64,000 nt of DNA from an uncultured bacterium (GCA_947073545.1 CAMTMP010000014.1:24213-88212); one strand, 5' to 3'; shown: positions 10,001 through 18,917, counted from the stretch's first letter. Notes: a model not told the origin generated them from the sequence alone. Numbers and translations: made by a program.

Positions 10001-10300
10001 TGCCCCCGCATGGGCCGCCCGGTTACCCATTTTACGAATCAGGTCCATCCGCCGCCACACCCCCTTATCTACAAGGAAGCGGAACTCCTCCGTACTCATC
10101 AGGCTATGTAAGTTATCCTGATAAGGCTTTTGCAAAGATGCGTCAACAGAATACAGCCATTTGACGGCAAACTCCATCGCACGGCGGCAGTTGATGACAC
10201 AGGCTTCCCTGTCAATTGGAAGCAGTTTCTCGGAACATATGGCGACCTCCGAGAAGCTGTCGAACTGTTTTTCCTTTTTCAGATAGTCAAAGTTAGTCAT
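6992..10300 (-). CDS. hsdR: Type I restriction enzyme, R (restriction/translocase) subunit
   Basis: HsdR is the motor and nuclease of a type I restriction system: it translocates unmodified DNA with ATP and cuts it. Visible domains in order: a DUF4145-like helical N-terminus (residues 20-130), a PD-(D/E)xK nuclease (YADYVLYDD, then VIEAKSACED with D234 and E249/K251), a superfamily 2 helicase with Walker A MATGAGKT (361-368), DEAH (462-465) and GLTATP, motif VI region MIGRGTR, and a long helical C-terminus. The 1102-residue length is normal. GGAGGTCCACC before ATG fixes the start, 46 bases after hsdS. It is the last gene of the fic-hsdM-hsdS-hsdR set. Confidence 0.95.
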   Translation of the reverse strand: MTNFDYLKKEKQFDSFSEVAICSEKLLPIDREACVINCRRAMEFAVKWLYSVDASLQKPYQDNLHSLMSTEEFRFLVDKGVWRRMDLIRKMGNRAAHAGAKITFDEASLCLQNLFIFLDFVACCYAKEYEERQFDLSLLGKGLPEQQVPHRTFADVDLQALIEENKALKAELTKRRESKHPAYVPKPLDLSEYKTRKIYIDFMLRDAGWVEGQNWLNEVKIEGMPNQSGKGYADYVLYDDAHKPLAVIEAKSACEDVARGRQQAKLYADILEQKYQRRPVIFLTNGFDTRIIDGQYPERQVSGVYSKRDLEKWFNLRSGRTPLKNIVVDQKIAGRYYQEAAIRAVCDSFGEGNRRKALFVMATGAGKTRTVIALCKALMHAGWIRNVLFLADRNSLVTQAKRSFVNQFTEELSVVNVVEEKNNYNARCVFSTYQTMIHLIDDAVDQEGKIFSCGHFDLIICDEAHRSIYNKYKDIFTYFDALLVGLTATPKEDIDKNTYSIFDLEDGVPTYGYDLAQAVTDGFLVDYLSVESEVKFIEQGIAYDELSQEDREAYENTFKDENGNFPERIQSSAINKWLFNEDTIKQVLRVLMNEGLKIDYGQKLGKTIIFAVNHNHAEKIYEIFNKEYPHLSRNGQDFARVIDNRTEYAQKAIDEFAEAGKLPQIAISVDMLDTGIDVPEVLNLVFFKKVLSRAKFWQMIGRGTRLCPGLVDGEDKQKFYIFDFCGNFAFFRVNEGKPTANQMALQSAIFNLEFQIAYKLQDAGRQVNRLIAYREKLVETMSGKVQELNRESFTVRQHLKHVEMYSDVSGYQSISYEDTQTVKEELAPLILPDQDESCAVRFDALMYGMELAYLSDKTYTRAKGDLLKHVKAIAGVANIPEIQAKTDLIQKILQTGYLDNAGLDEFEYIREELRSLMKYIPQKVAKYETNFADDILSTEWHEAELESGDLKNYKEKAEYYIRQNQNHIAIVKLRGNKPLSDFDVQSLEEILWGEIGTREDYEREYGEKPLGEFVREIVGLDMNAAKEAFAEYLNGSKMDSRQIYFVNQIVEYIVHNGLLKDFSVLQHTPFTDKGSVVEIFTDMNVWTGIRKVIEQINANAMA

Positions 10301-10346
10301 GGTGGACCTCCATTGTGCCAGACACCTGTTTAAAAGAGTACTTGTT

Positions 10347-11522
10347 TTAGCCAAAATATTTTTGCATCAGACTGTCAAACAGGAGTTGAAGTTCATTTAT
10401 GGATTTCTGCGTTATAGATTTCAGTTTTTCTGTCTGCTGAACAACGTGCAAAAACTGTTTTTGTAATTCCACAGGCGGCAAAAGAACATTTGTTTTTAAT
10501 ATCCCATCCTGCCCTATAGTTGTCATCGTTGCTGTCTTTGACTGTGCCAAAATTTGTTTCCTATAATAATCCGTCGTTGTAAGCATTTGTATATATTCAG
10601 GAACACACTTTTCTAAATCTAAAACCAGACGTATCACATGGCATTCAAACAACACGCCTTTGGGTACATCGACAGGCACAACAGATGCCTTTCCTATTCC
10701 CTCCGCAACCAACGATGATCTGCAAAACAGCAAATCACCATACTGTACCTGAAATTTTTTGATATCACTTTTCGTTCCGTAAGCCTTCGGTAAATTTTTA
10801 CATTGCGAATACATTCTATTAACAACGTTGGCAACGCCAAGCACCGACACATTCCCATCCTTTATATAATCGGACCTTTTTGCAAAAAAACCATTTGATA
10901 CTTTCCCACTAGTTATTTCAGAAATATTAACCTCATTCCACCCTTTGGGATTTATAGATGGATCTCCAAAAAGTTCCACAAATCGGGATTTGATAAGCAG
11001 CTCGTACTGGGTCATCTGTTGCTTCAATGCCATCATTATATCGCAACACTTTTTTAATATATTGGAATACATAATTTGCTTATCCAACTCGGGTAAAGGA
11101 ATCTCAATATTCTCCACAATGTTTTTAGATAGTTCCTTAAATGTTGCACCCCTGCCTAATGCATTCAAATAATCCGTATGTCCTTTGAGATACCAATACA
11201 AATATCTATTATCCACGCTTTCCGAACAGATAAGATTTTTAAAGCCCTGATTACAATACATCTCCTTACCAGCAATAGCAACCTTACCAATCGGTGCTCT
11301 TGAAGATAAAATGACAGTTCCCTTTGGAAAAGGCTTCAAACCCGTTTTTTGAACCGCAGCACGTGTTATTTTTCTATGACTCTCTTTGATAATATAAGTT
11401 TCATCGTCCAGCTCTGCCGGGGTTATCCACTCAAGATCTCCATCCCAATACTCGGCTATATTTGTCTTAGGAGTGCTTCCAGAGACCACCTCACATATCT
11501 CTCCTAATTTTACCCGCTTCAT
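10347..11522 (-). CDS. hsdS: Type I restriction-modification specificity subunit
   Basis: HsdS recognises the split DNA target for the HsdM/HsdR complex. The 391 residues show the expected two-part design: a first target-recognition domain (MKRVKLGEICEVVSGSTPK to about 150), a central helical spacer ending LLIKSRFVELFGDP, a second recognition domain (NPKGWNEVNISEITSGKVSNGFF onward) and a C-terminal helix (ELQLLFDSLMQKYFG). GGGAGGATGAATA precedes the start. The gene is visibly more AT-rich than hsdM and hsdR, as is common for recognition subunits exchanged by recombination. No second hsdS or recombinase is seen nearby, so phase variation by inversion is not suggested. Confidence 0.93.
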   Translation of the reverse strand: MKRVKLGEICEVVSGSTPKTNIAEYWDGDLEWITPAELDDETYIIKESHRKITRAAVQKTGLKPFPKGTVILSSRAPIGKVAIAGKEMYCNQGFKNLICSESVDNRYLYWYLKGHTDYLNALGRGATFKELSKNIVENIEIPLPELDKQIMYSNILKKCCDIMMALKQQMTQYELLIKSRFVELFGDPSINPKGWNEVNISEITSGKVSNGFFAKRSDYIKDGNVSVLGVANVVNRMYSQCKNLPKAYGTKSDIKKFQVQYGDLLFCRSSLVAEGIGKASVVPVDVPKGVLFECHVIRLVLDLEKCVPEYIQMLTTTDYYRKQILAQSKTATMTTIGQDGILKTNVLLPPVELQKQFLHVVQQTEKLKSITQKSINELQLLFDSLMQKYFG

Positions 11523-11587
11523 TATTCATCCTCCCAATCGCTTACTTAATGACAAAAATCATCTTATCCAGATTCATCTGCCACCGT

Positions 11588-13093
11588 CTACGGCTCCGCC
11601 AGCATCTCCTTTAGTTCCTCCAGCTCCACCCCAATCTGCCTGTCCAGTTCAAATATCTGCCCGAGTATTTCCTCTGTCGGCGGGTATACTACCGGCACAT
11701 ATTCCATCCTTTTATATTTGTTGACGGACAGATCGTATTCATTATCCACAATCTCCTGCTTCGATACAAAGAAAGACTTTTCCGTTCTCTCCCTCTTTTT
11801 CTCCCCATCCCTGTTATGAAAGCGTTCTATGATATCAGGAATATCATTTTCGTTTACAGGGCTTCTCTTATCGTCAAGGCTGAGCCCGTCCGCCTGCATA
11901 TCATAGAACCATACCTGATCCGTCCCCCCGTGATTGGTCTTTGTGAATATAAGAATCCCCGTAGAAACACCTGCATAGGGCTTAAACACGCCGGGCGGCA
12001 TGGAAATCACGGCTTCCATTCTCTGATTTTCCAACAGTTCTCTTCTGATATCCTTATGCGCTTTGGAGGAACCGAACAGCACACCGTCAGGAACGATGCA
12101 GGCACATCTTCCTCCCACTTTCATCATCCTTACAAACAACGCCAGAAACAGCAGCTCTGTTTTCTTTGTTTTACATACTTTAAGCAAATCTCCGGACACA
12201 GCTTCCGCATCCAGACTTCCTTTAAACGGCGGATTGGCTAATATCAGGGAATATTTGTCCTTGTCGGCATTTTGCTCCGACAAACTGTCCCTGTACTCGA
12301 TAAAAGGGTTTTCCACCCCGTGTGTCATCATATTCATTGCGCCAATGCGCAGCATGGTTCTATCCATATCATATCCATGAAACATGCCGCTCATATAGTG
12401 ATCTCTCTTTGCTTTGTCGTAAAAAATTTCTTCTTTCCGCCGTTCTTTCAAATATTCCCCCGCCGCCACAAGAAATCCCGAGGTTCCACATGCCGGATCA
12501 CATATCATATCATCGGGGGAAGGTTCCATCAGTTCCACCATCATACGAATAATATGCCTTGGCGTGCGAAATTGTCCGTTCAACCCGGATTGCGCAATCT
12601 TAGAGAGCAGGTATTCATACACATCCCCTCTGATGTCCAGCTCTTTCGCCTGCTCCATCAATATAAAAATATCATCCAATGCATCCACTACCTTAGACAA
12701 CAGAAGCGGTGTCGGCACCTTAAAAATAGCGTCATCCATATATTTTGAATATGCGCTTTCCTTATCCCCATGTAAGTTTTTAATAAACGGAAATACCCAT
12801 TCCTGCATAACCGAGTACATTTTCTGAGCCGGAAAATCATGGAACACAGACCATTTCAAGTTCCTGCCATCCAGCTTTCTGTCTCCCACCTTAATCTTCC
12901 CGGCAAAAATACTCTGAAAGGGCAGTCCAAGCATAACGCTCTCTTTTTCCCGCATAGTATCCGAAACATCTAAATCGCGAATAAATATCAAATAGGTAAC
13001 CTGCTCAATCACTTCCAGCGGATTCACAAGACCGCCAGCCGCAAACGAATCCCAAAGAGCATCAATTTTATTTCTCAACTCACCTGTAACCAT
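11588..13093 (-). CDS. hsdM: Type I restriction-modification DNA methyltransferase subunit
   Basis: HsdM methylates adenine at N6 in the target set by HsdS. Motif I appears as DPACGTSGFL near residue 200 (SAM binding) and motif IV as NPPF near 288 (catalysis); an N-terminal HsdM_N-like helical domain (residues 5-130) precedes them. The last part (LDRQIGVELEELKEMLAEP) would pack against HsdS. Length (501 residues) is standard. The ATG overlaps the fic stop codon as TGATG, with GGAGGATGAGGAG upstream, so translation is coupled to fic; a GTG three bases earlier is an alternative start. A 65-base gap separates it from hsdS. Confidence 0.95.
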   Translation of the reverse strand: MVTGELRNKIDALWDSFAAGGLVNPLEVIEQVTYLIFIRDLDVSDTMREKESVMLGLPFQSIFAGKIKVGDRKLDGRNLKWSVFHDFPAQKMYSVMQEWVFPFIKNLHGDKESAYSKYMDDAIFKVPTPLLLSKVVDALDDIFILMEQAKELDIRGDVYEYLLSKIAQSGLNGQFRTPRHIIRMMVELMEPSPDDMICDPACGTSGFLVAAGEYLKERRKEEIFYDKAKRDHYMSGMFHGYDMDRTMLRIGAMNMMTHGVENPFIEYRDSLSEQNADKDKYSLILANPPFKGSLDAEAVSGDLLKVCKTKKTELLFLALFVRMMKVGGRCACIVPDGVLFGSSKAHKDIRRELLENQRMEAVISMPPGVFKPYAGVSTGILIFTKTNHGGTDQVWFYDMQADGLSLDDKRSPVNENDIPDIIERFHNRDGEKKRERTEKSFFVSKQEIVDNEYDLSVNKYKRMEYVPVVYPPTEEILGQIFELDRQIGVELEELKEMLAEP

Positions 13094-14178
13094 CACTCCT
13101 CATCCTCCCAGTTCCATTTGTATTTGGTATATCTGCCGCCGCCTATTTTAATAATCCTTCCATCTTTTACCAAATCATTCAATGTCCGCTGAATCGTGGT
13201 CTGACTGATATCCGAAAACAGCTGTACCAGCTGCTTTTTCGTCACCACCCCAATACGATTCTTTATTTCTTCTGCAATTCTGTCTGGTTTTGACATCCTA
13301 TGCCTGGTAACCGTTTTCGTCCTTTCAAAAAATTCTCTGTAAGCCGCCACAATCACGCCAAACATATATTTTACAAATGAACCGTAGTCGTTTTTTCCTT
13401 CATGCCAGTCCGATGAACTGTCCGCCAACGCCTCATAATAAGCGTCTTTAGACTGCTCAATTAATTTTTCTATGCTGACATATTTTCCTGCAAAATATCC
13501 TGCTCTGTACAACAGGAGCAGTGTCAGCAGTCTGCTCATCCTCCCATTTCCGTCTCTAAAAGGATGGATGCACAAAAAATCCAGAACAAACATAGGAATA
13601 ATCAGCAGTAAATCTGCCTCTCCTTCCTCCTCTGCTTTTCTATACGCCTCGCACAGCCGTTCCACCGACTCCTGCGTTTCCCATGCCGGAACGGGCTGAA
13701 ACCTCACTGTTTTATTACCCGCTTCATCCTGTTCCTCTATCACATTGTCAGCCGCCTTGTAGCGTCCGCCCGCACCTGCGCCTTCAAACTTATACAAGTC
13801 TCTGTGCAACTGTAATACAAATGCAGATTTCATGGGAATATGCGCATAGTTCTCATGGATTGTATTCAGTACATCCCTGTAACCGGCAATTTCCCTTTCA
13901 CTCCTTGATCTGGGTTTCGTCTTATCTAAAACCAGTTTTCTTAACTGTTCATCAGACGTATATATCCCTTCAATTCTGTTTGAGCTTTCGGTACTCTGTA
14001 TTCTCGCAATCTGCACCAAGTCTTCCAAAACATCCGCATATCTGTCCGCTATCAAACGCTGTTCTCCCCTAAACTCATGTATCGCAGTCAAATATCCAAC
14101 GATTTCAGGTGTCAGCAGACTCTTCCATTTATTCTCGTATGTATAATCTCTCAACCGGCGTTCCTCCACAGCATCCAT
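13093..14178 (-). CDS. Fic-domain AMPylase with self-inhibitory motif and winged helix
   Basis: Fic proteins transfer AMP (or other phosphate groups) onto target proteins. The 361 residues carry the core motif HPFRDGNGRMSR (205-216) with catalytic His205, and an N-terminal SSNRIEG stretch (65-71) that matches the (S/T)xxxE(G/N) inhibitory helix, whose Glu blocks productive ATP binding in class II Fic proteins. The C-terminus (about 290-355) reads as a winged helix (KKQLVQLFSDISQTTIQRTLNDLVKDGRI). It is the first gene of the restriction operon and its stop codon overlaps hsdM. No Shine-Dalgarno is seen before the ATG, and the predicted 5' leader is only about 15-18 bases. Confidence 0.92.
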   Translation of the reverse strand: MDAVEERRLRDYTYENKWKSLLTPEIVGYLTAIHEFRGEQRLIADRYADVLEDLVQIARIQSTESSNRIEGIYTSDEQLRKLVLDKTKPRSRSEREIAGYRDVLNTIHENYAHIPMKSAFVLQLHRDLYKFEGAGAGGRYKAADNVIEEQDEAGNKTVRFQPVPAWETQESVERLCEAYRKAEEEGEADLLLIIPMFVLDFLCIHPFRDGNGRMSRLLTLLLLYRAGYFAGKYVSIEKLIEQSKDAYYEALADSSSDWHEGKNDYGSFVKYMFGVIVAAYREFFERTKTVTRHRMSKPDRIAEEIKNRIGVVTKKQLVQLFSDISQTTIQRTLNDLVKDGRIIKIGGGRYTKYKWNWEDEE

Positions 14179-14199
14179 TTACAAACAATTTATGGTATT

Positions 14200-14228
14200 A
14201 TTTTATCCGATAATTACGTGAAAGTCAA
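14200..14228 (-). promoter_or_regulatory. Sigma-A-type promoter of the fic-hsd operon
   Basis: On the minus strand, TTGACT and TAAAAT are separated by exactly 17 bases. Transcription would start close to the fic ATG, leaving a leader of about 15-18 bases without a ribosome site. Confidence 0.7.
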
Positions 14229-14293
14229 CTTCAATATAGTCTTTTATTACAAAATGACTAAATTGATTGTCAGAAAGATAAAATTGAATTACG

Positions 14294-14328
14294 TAAAAAA
14301 GAAGTGCCCTGCCAATCTGACAGAGCAC
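14294..14328 (-). terminator. Rho-independent terminator after the ABC permease
   Basis: On the minus strand TGCTCTG - loop - CAGGGCA is followed by CTTCTTTTTT. It lies directly after the permease stop codon and separates the Bce-like module from the fic-hsd operon promoter. Confidence 0.75.
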
Positions 14329-14336
14329 CCCTCCCG

Positions 14337-16343
14337 TCACTTCCTCACAATCTTGTAATATGTCCCCGCTGTCATCACATAGCTGCCCCCGTAGAGAAGC
14401 GCAACCACCGCCGCCACAGCCACACCGCAGCGGATCAGAAGCCCCGTGTCAAAAAACCGCAATGCCGCCAGAAGCCCGTTCACCATCACAAGCCCTGCCG
14501 CCGTGTGCAGAAAAGCTCCCACAAGGGGCAGGAAAAACACCAGCAAAATCTGTCTGCGGATCGTTCCGCGGATTTCCGCGTCGCTCATGCCCACCTTTCG
14601 CATAATCCCGAAACTGTCCTGATCCTCGTACCCTTCCGACACCTGTTTAAAGTACATGATGAGCAGCAGACACATGAAGAACAAAAGCCCGAATACCATA
14701 CCGATAAAGAGCAGGCCGCCGTTCAAGGAGCGGTTCTCATCCCTGCCATCCAGTCCGTTCTCGATCCCCAGGAAATCCTGCTGCCCCTGACACCACACCG
14801 ACCACTCTTCGATAAAAGCGTCCCGCTCTGACTCCTTTCCGTCAAGCAGAATGCACAGGTGCTTCACACCACTGTGCAGAAACCCTTCCGGATCGGTCAC
14901 ACCGTTCGCTTCGGCCCACGCCGTCACAAACCTGTCAAACGCCTGCTGATCCTTCACCACAATCACATATTGGGCGGTAAAACTAAACATCCTGTTTTTT
15001 GCCTGCGGAAAAGGATAAATCCGCTCCGGCTCCTCCTTGACGGACGCCTCCACGCCCATAAAGTTTACGCTGTCAAACCCGAACGCCAATCCTGTGGAGT
15101 ACAGAAGCACTTCGTTCGCCTCCAGACTTTTTTCCTGTCTCTCCAGCCGGTTATAGTCATCCAGTGTCAGCAACGTGACCCCATACTGGTCGCCAAATGC
15201 CAATCCGGAGGCAGCGGTAAACGCGTTGCTTCCCTGCTGTCTGCCGCAGGTAAGCTTCATGCCGTTATAACAGTCCAGCCGCGCTACGCCCTGTCCGTAC
15301 TTTTCCGAAAGAGCCTGCGCCTTCTCCCGCGCCTCTTCCGTCACGTTGCTGCTCTCCGAGTAGGAAGCCTCCATATCGTAAGGATAGTCATAGTAGTCGA
15401 CCTGATCCATTCCCGTCCATAAAGTGACCGTACAGGTCAACGTAATCAGAAGCATGGTGGAAAAAATGCAGATATTGGACAGGCCCGCCGCATTCTTTTT
15501 CATGCGGTACAACATGCCGGAAATGGTCACCTGATTGGACGGTCTGTAGTATATATTTTTTCTTTTCTTCAAAAACCGCAGAAAAGCCACGCTTCCCGAG
15601 GTGAACAGAAAATAAGTGCCAAGCACCACCAGCAGTACAGCCAGAAAGAAGTCCGTAAAAATCATGCTGTCCAACTTGCTGGTGACGGAAATATAATAAC
15701 CGCACACCAAAAAAATCACGCCCGCCGCAGTCCACAGCCAGGTCCGTTTCAGTTCCTTCTCCCCCTTCCTGCTTTCATCCAAAAGCTCTGTCGGTTTCAT
15801 GCGGTAAAAACTCCACAGACTTTTGATATAGACACACAAAAAGACAACCGCAAAATACCGCAGAGTCTCGATGACCGCCTCTATGGAAAAGTAAAACGCT
15901 GCCTCTACATCCAGCCGCGACACGCGAAGCAGCAGGAGAAACATCAGCTTATTCAACACGAAACCAAGTATGATACCCACGGATACGCTGACCAGATACA
16001 TTCCCATATTTTCCCAGAAAAGCATAATGCCAATATGTTTCCGTTCCAGTCCCAAAAGACTGTAAAGTCCAAGTTCCCGCCGCCTGCGCTTCTGCAAAAA
16101 ACTGCCCGCATAGAGCAGAAAAAACAGCAAAATAATGGAAAGCAGCCCCTTCCCCAAAGAGAGCATCAGCCATGCGTACGCCGCCTTCGGCAGCCTCTCC
16201 ATCAGATCGTTGTGCAAAAGAGAAGAAAACAGGTAATAGCTGAACACGGAAAAAAAGCACGCCATGAGATAAGGACGGTAAACCAGTTTATTCTGAACCA
16301 CCCCTCTGTAAGCCATAACCGGCAGTAGTTTTAATTTATTCAT
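14337..16343 (-). CDS. Bce-type ABC transporter permease (FtsX-like)
   Basis: A 668-residue BceB-type permease. Pattern: one TM segment near the N-terminus, then a cluster of three (KGLLSIILLFFLLYAG, FLQKRRRRELGLYSLLGLERKHIGIM is the typical FtsX cytoplasmic turn, MYLVSVSVGIILGFVL), further TMs to about 300, a large extracellular domain of about 200 residues, and a C-terminal TM group ending EIRGTIRRQILLVFFLPLVGAFLH. With its ATPase it would remove or sense membrane-targeting peptide antibiotics and signal to the kinase. GAGGTGTG precedes the ATG; the ATPase gene ends 25 bases upstream. The native promoter is cut off by the IS (see 18958-19039). Confidence 0.9.
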   Translation of the reverse strand: MNKLKLLPVMAYRGVVQNKLVYRPYLMACFFSVFSYYLFSSLLHNDLMERLPKAAYAWLMLSLGKGLLSIILLFFLLYAGSFLQKRRRRELGLYSLLGLERKHIGIMLFWENMGMYLVSVSVGIILGFVLNKLMFLLLLRVSRLDVEAAFYFSIEAVIETLRYFAVVFLCVYIKSLWSFYRMKPTELLDESRKGEKELKRTWLWTAAGVIFLVCGYYISVTSKLDSMIFTDFFLAVLLVVLGTYFLFTSGSVAFLRFLKKRKNIYYRPSNQVTISGMLYRMKKNAAGLSNICIFSTMLLITLTCTVTLWTGMDQVDYYDYPYDMEASYSESSNVTEEAREKAQALSEKYGQGVARLDCYNGMKLTCGRQQGSNAFTAASGLAFGDQYGVTLLTLDDYNRLERQEKSLEANEVLLYSTGLAFGFDSVNFMGVEASVKEEPERIYPFPQAKNRMFSFTAQYVIVVKDQQAFDRFVTAWAEANGVTDPEGFLHSGVKHLCILLDGKESERDAFIEEWSVWCQGQQDFLGIENGLDGRDENRSLNGGLLFIGMVFGLLFFMCLLLIMYFKQVSEGYEDQDSFGIMRKVGMSDAEIRGTIRRQILLVFFLPLVGAFLHTAAGLVMVNGLLAALRFFDTGLLIRCGVAVAAVVALLYGGSYVMTAGTYYKIVRK

Positions 16344-16368
16344 AATTTCGCACACCTCCCATTCTCTT

Positions 16369-17160
16369 TTACGCCTGATCCGAAGCGCCCATCTCATCGC
16401 CGCTGCCCTGCTGCGCCTGTATCACCGTCAGGGCGTCCGATATCATGCGGTACATTTCGTCCCGGCTCCGTCCTCCTCTGTAGATCTGGTGAAATACGCA
16501 GCCGTCCTTGATAAAGAGCACCCGTCCCGCGTGTGCCGCCGCCTGTATGCTGTGGGTCACCATGAGAATGGTCTGCCCCTCTCCGTTTATCTCCCCAAAA
16601 AGTTTCAAAAGTTTCCCGGATGCTCTGGAATCCAGCGCCCCCGTCGGCTCGTCCGCCAGCACGATATCCGGCCTTGTGATCAGTGCCCGGCACACCGCCG
16701 CCCGCTGCTTCTGTCCGCCCGATACCTCATAAGGATATTTATCCAGAAGGTCGCTGATCGCCAGTTTGCGGGCAAGGGGCACAAGCCGTTCCTCCATCTC
16801 CAGGTAAGACACTCCCGCTAACACTAATGGCAGGAAAATGTTATCCCGCAGGGACATGGTGTCAAGCAGGTTAAAGTCCTGAAAGACAAAGCCGAGGTGC
16901 CCACGCCTGAACGCACACAGATCCTTCTGGCTGACCTTGGAAAGCTCCTGTCCGTTTAACAGCACCTTTCCGCTGGTTGCCGTGTCCAGAGAAGCCAGAA
17001 TATTTAAGAGCGTGGTCTTTCCCGAGCCGGATTCCCCCATGATGGCCACATACTCCCCTTCTTCCACAGAAAAGTTCACGTCGTTTAACGCCTGCACCTT
17101 GACCGAGCCAAAGCGGGTGGTATATATTTTTTTTACATTTTTTACGGTTAGCAGTGACAT
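16369..17160 (-). CDS. Bce-type ABC transporter ATP-binding protein
   Basis: The ATPase partner of the permease. Walker A GESGSGKTTLLN (about residues 39-50), Q-loop QDFNLLDTMSLRDN, signature VSGGQKQRAAVCRALI, Walker B VLADEPTGALDS and the switch His in VTHSIQAA are all intact. The order ATPase-permease and sequence style (KIYTTRFGSVKVQALNDVNF) match MacB/Bce-type exporters acting on peptide antibiotics. GAAAGGAGACAGAG precedes the ATG. Forty bases upstream of the start lies the left end of the insertion sequence, so any transcript must now come through or out of that element. Confidence 0.93.
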   Translation of the reverse strand: MSLLTVKNVKKIYTTRFGSVKVQALNDVNFSVEEGEYVAIMGESGSGKTTLLNILASLDTATSGKVLLNGQELSKVSQKDLCAFRRGHLGFVFQDFNLLDTMSLRDNIFLPLVLAGVSYLEMEERLVPLARKLAISDLLDKYPYEVSGGQKQRAAVCRALITRPDIVLADEPTGALDSRASGKLLKLFGEINGEGQTILMVTHSIQAAAHAGRVLFIKDGCVFHQIYRGGRSRDEMYRMISDALTVIQAQQGSGDEMGASDQA

Positions 17161-17186
17161 AATTGTATCTCTGTCTCCTTTCGTAT

Positions 17187-17199
17187 TTTCCCTTATTAT
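17187..17199. repeat. Target-site duplication, left copy (13 bp)
   Basis: TTTCCCTTATTAT here is repeated exactly at 18958-18970, directly outside the inverted ends of the IS. This is the expected footprint of transposition into the leader of the ABC genes. Confidence 0.85.
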
Positions 17200-17341
17200 T
17201 AGGCGTTTGCGAAACGCCAGAACCCGCATAAATACGGGATTCTCTTTGTTACAAAATAAAACAACTCCTCACTGGTCTGTGGTATAATTGAAATGTCCAA
17301 TAACAATTATCCATATCCACCAGTAAAGGAGTCGTATCTAT

Positions 17342-18799
17342 ATGATAACACATAAACAACTCTCTTTGGCAGATATTTTTACCGATTGCCAAAATAAATT
17401 TGATAACGATAAATATGAGTTTCTTTCCATACTTGATGAAACCATCAACCTTGATGAAATTGTTCCGGTGTCTTTTGTTTCTCACTTTCATGCTGCCACC
17501 GGCAGACCCCGCAGGCATCTTCTTTACCCAATGCTCAGGGCTCTGTTATTACAGCTTATTTTCTCGATCCCTACCACTTCCCTCCTGATCATTTTCCTCA
17601 AATATTCTCGGGAATTACGGGATTTCTGTGGTTTTGATGTCGTTCCGGACGCATCTAAATTTACCCGTTTCAAGCAGGATTTCTTATTGGACTTACAATC
17701 CATGTTCGATCACCTTGTTGACCTGACCGAACCGATATGCCAACGGATTGATTTGGAAAAGGCATCCATGACGCTCTTCGATACCTCCGGCATTGAAGCC
17801 CGGGTGACTGAAAACAATCCCAAATATGCCAACCGTATTATCAAACAGCTCAAATCATTTAAAAAAGCCAACGGACTGGACGATTCCTTTGATCCCTATA
17901 AAGCCGCCTACGGCTCCATGCCTTCCCATGCCGCCGCCAGCCCCGCAATCCAGCAGATGTATATCAATGGGCATTTCTGCTATGCCTTTAAATTCGGCAT
18001 CGTTACAAACGGGCTGGGTATCGTCAGGCATATTTCCTTTTACAATAAAGATTTTCTCGAATCCCACCCTGAGATCATTGTTGGAAAGAAATCGGATTCC
18101 CCGGATGAGGACAAGAGCCTCGCAGATTCCAAGGCGCTGGTCCCGACACTGAAGGATTTCTTCCGGAAGCATCCGCTCATCAATCCCAAAACGTTTCTGG
18201 GGGATGCCGCTTTCGATTCCATCGAGATCTATAAATATCTGCTGATGGAAACATCCTTTGAAAAAGCGTATATTCCTCTGAAAAATAAACTCAGGCTCAA
18301 AGGAATCGATTACACCGTAAATGATGACGGCATTCCCTGCTGTCCGCATGACGCTTCCCTCCCAATGAAACGGGAAGGGAGCAGATCCCATTTGCGCTGC
18401 GGCCTTCCAACCATGAAATTTGTCTGTCCCAAAATGAAATGGGAACGAGACAGCCTCACAAAGAAAACAAAACGTGTATGCCATTGTGATACTCCGTGTA
18501 CGGCATCTTCCTGTGGAAGGATGATCTACATTTATCCGGAACAGAACCTTCGCGCTTATCCCGGAACAATCCGTGGCACCCAGGAATGGGATTCCACCTA
18601 CAAAGTCAGAGTAAATGTTGAAAAATCCATCAACCACTTCAAAGACAGTTTTTGTGTTGCCGGTCGTAAAACCCAGAATGAGAAGACGCTTCATGCCGAC
18701 CTGCTTCTCGCCGGGATTACCCAGCTTATCACTGTAATGGTGGCTGACAAACTGCACATGCATCAATATATCCGCAGTCTAAAACCTCTGATCGCATAA
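17342..18799 (+). CDS. DDE transposase of the IS (YREK signature)
   Basis: A 485-residue transposase that cuts and rejoins the IS ends. An N-terminal DUF772-like helical domain (HAATGRPRRHLLYPMLRALL) is followed by an RNase-H-type catalytic core: first Asp in TLFDTSGIEARV, second Asp in FLGDAAFDS, Glu in the YKVRVNVEKSINHFK segment. This last matches Y(2)R(3)E(6)K exactly, the signature shared by IS4 and related families. A Cys-rich insert (CCPHDASL ... CHCDTPCTASSCG) lies between the second Asp and the Glu. AAAGGAG precedes the ATG at 11 bases. It is complete and reads opposite to the interrupted operon. Confidence 0.92.
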   Translation: MITHKQLSLADIFTDCQNKFDNDKYEFLSILDETINLDEIVPVSFVSHFHAATGRPRRHLLYPMLRALLLQLIFSIPTTSLLIIFLKYSRELRDFCGFDVVPDASKFTRFKQDFLLDLQSMFDHLVDLTEPICQRIDLEKASMTLFDTSGIEARVTENNPKYANRIIKQLKSFKKANGLDDSFDPYKAAYGSMPSHAAASPAIQQMYINGHFCYAFKFGIVTNGLGIVRHISFYNKDFLESHPEIIVGKKSDSPDEDKSLADSKALVPTLKDFFRKHPLINPKTFLGDAAFDSIEIYKYLLMETSFEKAYIPLKNKLRLKGIDYTVNDDGIPCCPHDASLPMKREGSRSHLRCGLPTMKFVCPKMKWERDSLTKKTKRVCHCDTPCTASSCGRMIYIYPEQNLRAYPGTIRGTQEWDSTYKVRVNVEKSINHFKDSFCVAGRKTQNEKTLHADLLLAGITQLITVMVADKLHMHQYIRSLKPLIA

Positions 18800-18887
18800 C
18801 CTCACATGCCACTTGCCATTTCGCAGGCAGATGTCCCTATCTGCTTTATTTTCATGTCTTAAAATCCGGTTACCCACATCCACCACC

Positions 18888-18917
18888 TGAAAATCCGGCA
18901 TAACCGGATTTTTTCCC
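18888..18917 (+). terminator. Terminator of the transposase gene
   Basis: AAATCCGG - CATAA - CCGGATTT followed by a T-run lies about 90 bases after the transposase stop and inside the IS right end. Confidence 0.65.

Noticed and set aside
17855..18766. A 303-codon open frame on the minus strand inside the IS
   Set aside because: It is antisense to the intact transposase gene, has no family features and no ribosome site.
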